A stretch of 64,000 nt of DNA from Paenibacillus sp. J23TS9 (GTDB taxonomy: Bacteria; Bacillota; Bacilli; Paenibacillales; Paenibacillaceae), in contig NZ_BOSG01000001.1 of NCBI RefSeq assembly GCF_018403225.1, positions 1,054,001 to 1,118,000 on the forward strand, read 5' to 3'. How positions within the stretch are numbered: the first letter of the stretch is position 1; every line of letters begins with the position of its first letter. A model generated the notes under the pieces. It was not told the origin of the DNA. It searched no databases and saw only the letters and a program-made list of their open reading frames with translations. Position numbers and translations under genes: made by a program. Positions 59,626 through 64,000 of this stretch are shown piece after piece.

Positions 59626-61218
59626 GTGGGAACGATCTGGAAGGGCGGAACGATCTACACGATGAAGCAGGAGCTTCAAACGGTTGAAGCTGTATTTACA
59701 GAAGGCGGAACCATTCGGGAGATCGGTAAGCTGGACGAGTTAATGCATAAGTACAGCGGGCAAATCACAGAAGTTCAAGAACTTGGTGGCGGGGTGATGT
59801 TCCCCGGTTGGGTGGACAGTCATATGCATTTGATTGGGCATGGGGAGACATTCCTCAAGCTGCAGCTGGGCAGCTGTACAAGCAGGGAGGAATTACTGGA
59901 GGCCGTTCGGGATCAGGCAGAACTATTACCGGAGGGTATGTGGATCATCGGAGAAGGCTGGAATGAGAATAATTGGGTGGATTCATGCTTACCTGAGAGA
60001 GAACAGCTGGACCTCGCTGCACCCGGACATCCGGTCCTGCTTAGAAGAATTTGCAGGCATGTTATCGCAGTTAATTTTGCTGCACTTGAAGCTGCAGGTA
60101 TCAAAGAAGGCTGCCCTGAGGTGGCAGGAGGAGTCCTGGGCAGAACTACAGTAGGAACATTAAGCGGAATCCTCAAGGAAAAAGCACAAGACCTTATACT
60201 CGAAGCTGTACCGGGTGTAACAGAGGAATATCTGGAGGCGGCATTAACTGCGGCTATACAAGATTGCTGGTCCAACGGCTTAACAGGCTGTCATACGGAG
60301 GATTTAAGTTATTATGGAGGATGTGCACGCACGATGCGTGCATTTAATACCGTTATTCATGAGCATGAAAAGCATTTTAGAGCTCATCTGCTTGTCCATC
60401 ATTTGGCGCTGGATGAATGGCTGGAGGAAATGAAAGGAAAGGGTATCGAATCCCCTATGCTGGAATTTGGAGCCATGAAGCTCTTTGCAGATGGGGCGCT
60501 TGGTGGCAGAACTGCATTACTCAGCCGGCCATATGCAGATGCACCTGAAACATCCGGTATCGCTGTCCATAGTGATGTGGAATTGGAGGAGCTGATAGTT
60601 CTTGCGAGAAAGCATGGCATGTCCGTAGCTTCACATACAATCGGAGATGGGGCGGCAGAAAAAGTACTCCGGTATTTGGAGAAGCATCCATGTCCGGAAG
60701 GCAAGAGAGACCGGCTGATTCATGGACAAATTTTGCGTCCGGAGTTGGTAGAACAGATGAAAAGACTGCCGTTGATAACGGATATTCAGCCAAGCTTCGT
60801 CGCTTCAGACTTTCCATGGGTGATGGATCGGATCGGAGAGCCTGAAAACTTGTTAATCTATGCTTGGAAAACACTGCTTAACCATGGAATACATTGTGCA
60901 GGGGGCTCCGACTCACCGATTGAGAAGGTGTCACCGCTTGAAGGCATTCATGCGGCAGTCACGAGAACCAAACCGAATCAACCTGCAGTATATGGGGAAG
61001 AGGAGAGGCTCAGTATGTACGAAGCCATATCCTTGTATACCACGGGAAGCGCTCATGCCATTCTTCATGAAATGGACCGGGGAATGATTGAAGAAGGTTT
61101 TGCTGCGGATTTCACGATTTTAAGCCGGGATCCATTTGAGGAGGAACCTCAGGCATTGCTGCAAAATTCTATTCAAATGACCGTGGTTAACGGCAGCATC
61201 GTGTATCAAAACGAATAA
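59626..61218 (+). CDS. Amidohydrolase, YtcJ-like
   Basis: 530-aa metal-dependent hydrolase of the amidohydrolase_3 type. GGVMFPGWVDSHMHLIGHG supplies the first metal His pair. ASHTIGDGAAEKVL and RLIHGQILRPE give further His ligands, and GGSDSPIEKVSPLEGIHAAVTR the metal Asp. SMYEAISLYTTGSAHA with EEGFAADFTILSRDPF completes the C-terminal beta-sandwich part. Related proteins hydrolyse formamides or exoenzyme substrates; the substrate here is open. The start is GTG 59626 after AAGGGGGAG. It stands alone between two copies of a shared palindrome. Confidence 0.9.
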   Translation: MGTIWKGGTIYTMKQELQTVEAVFTEGGTIREIGKLDELMHKYSGQITEVQELGGGVMFPGWVDSHMHLIGHGETFLKLQLGSCTSREELLEAVRDQAELLPEGMWIIGEGWNENNWVDSCLPEREQLDLAAPGHPVLLRRICRHVIAVNFAALEAAGIKEGCPEVAGGVLGRTTVGTLSGILKEKAQDLILEAVPGVTEEYLEAALTAAIQDCWSNGLTGCHTEDLSYYGGCARTMRAFNTVIHEHEKHFRAHLLVHHLALDEWLEEMKGKGIESPMLEFGAMKLFADGALGGRTALLSRPYADAPETSGIAVHSDVELEELIVLARKHGMSVASHTIGDGAAEKVLRYLEKHPCPEGKRDRLIHGQILRPELVEQMKRLPLITDIQPSFVASDFPWVMDRIGEPENLLIYAWKTLLNHGIHCAGGSDSPIEKVSPLEGIHAAVTRTKPNQPAVYGEEERLSMYEAISLYTTGSAHAILHEMDRGMIEEGFAADFTILSRDPFEEEPQALLQNSIQMTVVNGSIVYQNE

Positions 61219-61282
61219 ATGAAAGCTAGATACGTCGTACAACATAACAAAGCAAATTAAAACCTTATAGTAATAAATTCAC

Positions 61283-61303
61283 CATGTGAAAAATTCACAA
61301 TAG
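61283..61303. promoter_or_regulatory. Palindromic element, second copy
   Basis: CATGTGAAAAATTCACAATA (61283-61302), the counterpart of 59541-59561. The inverted repeat GTGAA-AAA-TTCAC is intact. It lies about 180 bp upstream of the promoter of the thioredoxin-like gene and 65 bp past the amidohydrolase stop. Confidence 0.5.
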
Positions 61304-61465
61304 AAAAACCTTGTTCTTGTTCGTTCTAGAGACCATTTCATGTAACCAACAAACAATCATATCTATCTACAAGATGGGTATAAAAGGAGCGAAGTTTACG
61401 TAAATATAATTATGTTAACTTAAATAGAGTACATTCATCTTTACTCCTGAATCAGTTGAGCTTTA

Positions 61466-61493
61466 TTGACATTGGTACATCAGGGAGTACACT
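61466..61493 (+). promoter_or_regulatory. Promoter of the thioredoxin-like gene
   Basis: A perfect TTGACA (61466-61471), a 16-bp spacer and TACACT (61488-61493). The predicted transcription start, near 61500, falls on the operator palindrome. Confidence 0.6.
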
Positions 61494-61499
61494 CTAATT

Positions 61500-61515
61500 A
61501 TACCCAGAGGGGTAT
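61500..61515 (+). promoter_or_regulatory. CsoR/CstR-type operator
   Basis: ATACCC-AGAG-GGGTAT, a perfect 6-bp inverted repeat around four bases. This is the form of operators bound by the CsoR/RcnR/CstR repressor family (for Bacillus CsoR, TACCC-n4-GGGTA type). It overlaps the predicted start of transcription, a repressing position. No csoR or cstR gene is in the window. Confidence 0.6.
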
Positions 61516-61550
61516 GTGAACATATTTAACAAGAAGGTGGGGTGCTTACT

Positions 61551-61904
61551 GTGCAGCATGTAACCAATCTGAATCAAATTAAAGATCAGATTCAGCAAGC
61601 TTCACTAACCTTACTGCTGATCAAAACAGATCATTGTGGTGTGTGCGACAGTGTCATGGCCAAGCTGGATGACAAGCTGCCATCTTTTCCGCAAGTTAAG
61701 GGCATCTATATTCGGATGGAAGAAGCTCCGGAGGTGTCCGGTGAATATCTCGTTTTTACAGCGCCCACACTGCTTCTGTTCATGGAAGGCAAGGAAGTCT
61801 TTCGCCAGTCCCGGTTTATTCTTATGGGAGATGTGGAGAAGCAGCTTCAAGGCTGGAGTGAAGCACTGCAATTAAATGGTTTAGAATCCGAGCAGTACGA
61901 ATAG
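61551..61904 (+). CDS. Thioredoxin-like protein
   Basis: 117-aa thioredoxin-fold protein with active-site CGVC (Cys29 and Cys32), a following helix (DSVMAKLDDKL), and the cis-Pro in FTAPTLLLFMEGKEV. It is smaller and more divergent than housekeeping TrxA. The start at GTG 61551 is preferred because AAGGTGG (61534-61540) is 10 nt upstream; GTG 61542 is only 1 nt away from that site. The CsoR/CstR-type operator suggests a role in copper handling or, more likely for a thioredoxin fold, in persulfide/sulfane sulfur chemistry. This is an inference. Confidence 0.85.
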   Translation: MQHVTNLNQIKDQIQQASLTLLLIKTDHCGVCDSVMAKLDDKLPSFPQVKGIYIRMEEAPEVSGEYLVFTAPTLLLFMEGKEVFRQSRFILMGDVEKQLQGWSEALQLNGLESEQYE

Positions 61905-61985
61905 CAGATATTCGAACTTCATATAATGTCCTATTCCGAGCCTTGTTCTGCATATAAATGTAGAAGAGGGGAGAGTGATTTTGGC

Positions 61986-62333
61986 ATGGACAAGATTGTC
62001 AAAAGATATTATCAACTGAAGCAGCAGCAAAAGGAAACCGAGCAGGAGCTGAAGGAACTGCGCGATCAGATTATGACCTTTTGTGAGGAGAAGGAAACTT
62101 CGGAGTTTGCAGCAGGTGCCTACCGGGTCAAGCTCGTTTCACAGTCCCGAAAGGATTATGATGATGCCAAGCTGTATGAAGCTCTGCCGGATCTGGAGCT
62201 GTGGCGGATGCTGTCCAAATCGGATTCATCGAAAATAGCCGGGCTGATCAAGCTGGGGGTTATTAAGGAAGAACGGATTCAAGATACCTATACGCTTAAG
62301 CAGATTACACTGCTGCAGGTAGATAAGAAGTAA
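61986..62333 (+). CDS. Small coiled-coil protein of unknown function
   Basis: 115 aa. Residues 1-50 form a strongly charged coiled coil (IVKRYYQLKQQQKETEQELK, then ELRDQIMTFCEEKET), then EFAAGAYRVKLVSQSRKDYDD, and a C-terminal segment (ELWRMLSKSDSSKIAGLIKL) that may pack against the helix. I do not recognise the family. Similar short coiled-coil plus beta segments occur in phage-derived and DNA-associated proteins, but there is nothing phage-like nearby. ATG 61986 follows GGGGAGAG. It lies 82 nt after the thioredoxin-like gene and may share its transcript. Confidence 0.7.
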   Translation: MDKIVKRYYQLKQQQKETEQELKELRDQIMTFCEEKETSEFAAGAYRVKLVSQSRKDYDDAKLYEALPDLELWRMLSKSDSSKIAGLIKLGVIKEERIQDTYTLKQITLLQVDKK

Positions 62334-62365
62334 TTAACAATGAAATGGTAATTAAAAAAGCATTC

Positions 62366-62393
62366 ATGCGATCATCAAATGATGTGTTTTTTT
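62366..62393 (+). terminator. Weak terminator after the coiled-coil gene
   Basis: ATCAT (62371-62375), loop caa, ATGAT (62379-62383), extended by imperfect pairing and followed within 4 nt by seven T residues. Confidence 0.45.
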
Positions 62394-62400
62394 GTGAAAA

Positions 62401-62445
62401 GAACAGCAGGTCTCGCTGAAATTCCATTTCAGAGGCCTGCTGTTC
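62401..62445 (-). terminator. Terminator of the SLH-domain gene
   Basis: GAACAGCAGG (62401-62410) pairs with CCTGCTGTTC (62436-62445), with an inner CTGAAAT/ATTTCAG stem. On the minus strand the stem is followed by TTTTC. Confidence 0.8.
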
Positions 62446-62460
62446 TTCGTTAAAACGGAT

Positions 62461-64000
62461 TTATTTAGATTGGAGATCTTGAAGCAAACGATACAGGATT
62501 ACACCGGCTTCTGCCCGGGTTAATTTACCCTTTGGATTGAAAGAATGATCCGGATTTCCTTTCAGATAGCCCTTTTGCACAGCATACAAGACAGCTCCCT
62601 TTGCAGCATCCTGGATGCTGTTCTGATCTTTAAATGAAAGGTCAGATGCTGTACCGGTCACAGGAGCGCCCAGTGCATTTGCAAGCAGAATGGCTAATTC
62701 TTCACGAGTCAGCTGGTGGTTTGAACCCGTTTCTGCTGCACGCTCGCTCCATGTCCTGCCTGTGCCGAGAAGACGGTCAAGGAGTGACAGGAACTCGGCT
62801 TGCGTGACTTGATCATTTGGTTTGTACATATCAGATGAATCTTTACCGTTTGCCAGGTAGTGGGCTGCGATGACTTCAATTTCATTTTTGGCCCAGTGAT
62901 TGACGATATCTGCAAATGTCTTGGAGACTTCGGCAGCGCTGAATGCGCCCAGCTTGGAAGTCTGGAACGAAATGGTGCTAGGACTGTTGTTTCCGGCGGA
63001 TAGATAAGTCCAATTTCCACCAGTGCTCTGAGTAAAGATTCCAACTTTACTGCGGTTCTTTACTTTAGCTGGATCAATAGCAAGCGTAATAGCAATCGGT
63101 GATGTCAACGCTGCTGGTGGTTCATTAATAGTCAGCGCGTTTGAAACGAAATTTACAGTTCCGCCGGTTGGGGCTTGCGGCGTACCAGTAGGTGCGTTGC
63201 TAAAGCTGAGTCCAATAATAAGTCCATCTTTCGTGACAAAACTCTTCATGTCATTAGCAGGAATAGATATTTCAAAACCTTTCCCTTTAATGACAAGAGG
63301 TTTATTGGTCTTCAGCAGCTGGTCTGCTAAAGAACTGCTGAGCTGAAGGTTCAACGGATGATACGACTCAATGGGCACATCACTAATATCCAGAGTAATA
63401 TTTTTTGCATCTGTGTTGTTCAGTTGTCCAGTCAGGTAAGAAGAATCTACGTTTAGTACAGCGGACTTCTGATCGCCTGTACCTTTCTCAGATAGCGCTC
63501 CGGTTGTCAACTTTTTGGCGGAAGGTGTAGAAGGCGTACTTGGTGTAGAATTTGATCCTGAGCCTGACCACGAGCCATTGCCGGAGCCATTGCCTGGATC
63601 TGTGCCTGGATCCGGATTTGGTTTCGTACAAGGACTAAGCGGTGCAGAGAATGATACTTCTGAAGCCAGCTGATTACTGGAATTTGCAGCGAGCTTTGCT
63701 TTTGTTACATGGTATGAATCGGATACTTGGTCACCACCAGGAGATGGATCAGACCCTGATTCGGGATCTTGATTCTTTTCGGGTGATGAAACAGGTTCCT
63801 GCCCAGAATTTGCAGGTGGGTCCGCTGGTTCATTGGACGGTGGTTCTGGTGTTGGTTCAGACTCCGTTGGGGGAATGGGAGAACCATCTCCATCTTCAGA
63901 TACGTTAACTACTATTGCGTCAGTTACTTTTGAGGCAATTACTTTATCTTGTGCATCCAATAGACGTATGTTTTGAACATTAAACGAGTATTTGTTTGCT
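62461..64000 (-). CDS. SLH-domain surface protein, 5' end outside the window
   Basis: The frame stays open to the window edge (upstream residues read ANKYSFNVQNIRLLDAQDKV), so the 5' end and any signal peptide are missing; at least 513 codons are present. Visible order: a beta-type segment, a Pro/Glu/Ser/Asp-rich linker (SPIPPTESEPTPEPPSNEPA), a Gly/Ser/Asn linker, a domain of about 170 aa with LVIKGKGFEISIPAND, IAITLAIDPAKV and TQSTGGNWTYLSAG, and two to three SLH modules at the C-terminus (TFADIVNHWAKNEIEVIAAH, NPKGKLTRAEAGVILYRLL). SLH modules tether it to pyruvylated secondary wall polymer. It is probably a large multidomain cell-surface protein. Confidence 0.88.
   Translation of the reverse strand, partial: ANKYSFNVQNIRLLDAQDKVIASKVTDAIVVNVSEDGDGSPIPPTESEPTPEPPSNEPADPPANSGQEPVSSPEKNQDPESGSDPSPGGDQVSDSYHVTKAKLAANSSNQLASEVSFSAPLSPCTKPNPDPGTDPGNGSGNGSWSGSGSNSTPSTPSTPSAKKLTTGALSEKGTGDQKSAVLNVDSSYLTGQLNNTDAKNITLDISDVPIESYHPLNLQLSSSLADQLLKTNKPLVIKGKGFEISIPANDMKSFVTKDGLIIGLSFSNAPTGTPQAPTGGTVNFVSNALTINEPPAALTSPIAITLAIDPAKVKNRSKVGIFTQSTGGNWTYLSAGNNSPSTISFQTSKLGAFSAAEVSKTFADIVNHWAKNEIEVIAAHYLANGKDSSDMYKPNDQVTQAEFLSLLDRLLGTGRTWSERAAETGSNHQLTREELAILLANALGAPVTGTASDLSFKDQNSIQDAAKGAVLYAVQKGYLKGNPDHSFNPKGKLTRAEAGVILYRLLQDLQSK

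Larger units (their letters stand above)
61219..61541. other. Intergenic region upstream of the thioredoxin-like gene
   Basis: 323 bp without a gene. It holds the second copy of the shared palindrome (61283-61303), a promoter (61466-61493) and a CsoR/CstR-type operator (61500-61515). The remaining sequence is AT-rich. I see no terminator for the upstream amidohydrolase gene. Confidence 0.6.

Overview
The window reads as chromosome of a low-to-mid-GC endospore-forming Firmicute, most likely Paenibacillus or a close relative. This is inferred from Bacillus-type orthologues (YfmM, ThiN, NamA, PdhABCD), an SLH-domain surface protein, strong AGGAGG ribosome binding sites, frequent TTG/GTG starts, a c-di-AMP riboswitch, and a XerS-like recombinase. 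I see no rRNA, tRNA, IS element, CRISPR array or prophage. Gene density is high and most transcription units end in clear intrinsic terminators.

Layout. 0.2-7.4 kb: housekeeping genes (ABC-F protein YfmM, ThiF/MoeB-like E1 enzyme, an atypical response regulator, NlpC/P60 hydrolase, thiamine pyrophosphokinase, TRIC-like channel, LMW phosphatase, esterase). 7.6-12.6 kb: the complete pyruvate dehydrogenase operon pdhABCD behind a good sigma-A promoter. 12.7-15.8 kb: thyA-folA and an orphan glutamate synthase small subunit. 15.8-28.5 kb: a large accessory locus with seven glycosyltransferase-like genes (three of them GT2-TPR paralogues), a methyltransferase, an unknown 263-aa protein and a 391-aa protein made largely of nine 27-residue Thr/Ser-rich repeats. 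I read it as a dedicated system for building and glycosylating a cell- or spore-surface protein; it is the most novel part of the window. 28.9-38.6 kb: topB, a HAD hydrolase with an ArsR-type regulator, an MFS transporter, a PhnC-like ATPase, and a lipoprotein with calcium-binding-type loops in an operon with a two-component system. 38.6-45.3 kb: glycogen metabolism (glgC divergent from glgBA, plus a neopullulanase-type GH13 enzyme). 45.9-48.2 kb: an ArtPQR-like arginine ABC transporter preceded by ARG-box-like palindromes. 48.5-50.2 kb: a c-di-AMP riboswitch controlling a LysM-3D cell wall protein, then a polysaccharide deacetylase. 50.4-54.6 kb: NamA, an LpdD-like protein and a PspA-DUF350-DUF4178-DUF4247 envelope-stress cassette. 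54.7-56.5 kb: moeA-mobB. 56.6-64 kb: XerS-like recombinase, acetyltransferase, aldo/keto reductase, YtcJ-type amidohydrolase, a thioredoxin-like gene under a CsoR/CstR-type operator, a coiled-coil protein and a truncated SLH-domain surface protein.

Start codons were re-chosen from Shine-Dalgarno placement wherever the longest reading frame was implausible. All functional assignments are by eye from motifs and remembered family sequences; no database search was run.
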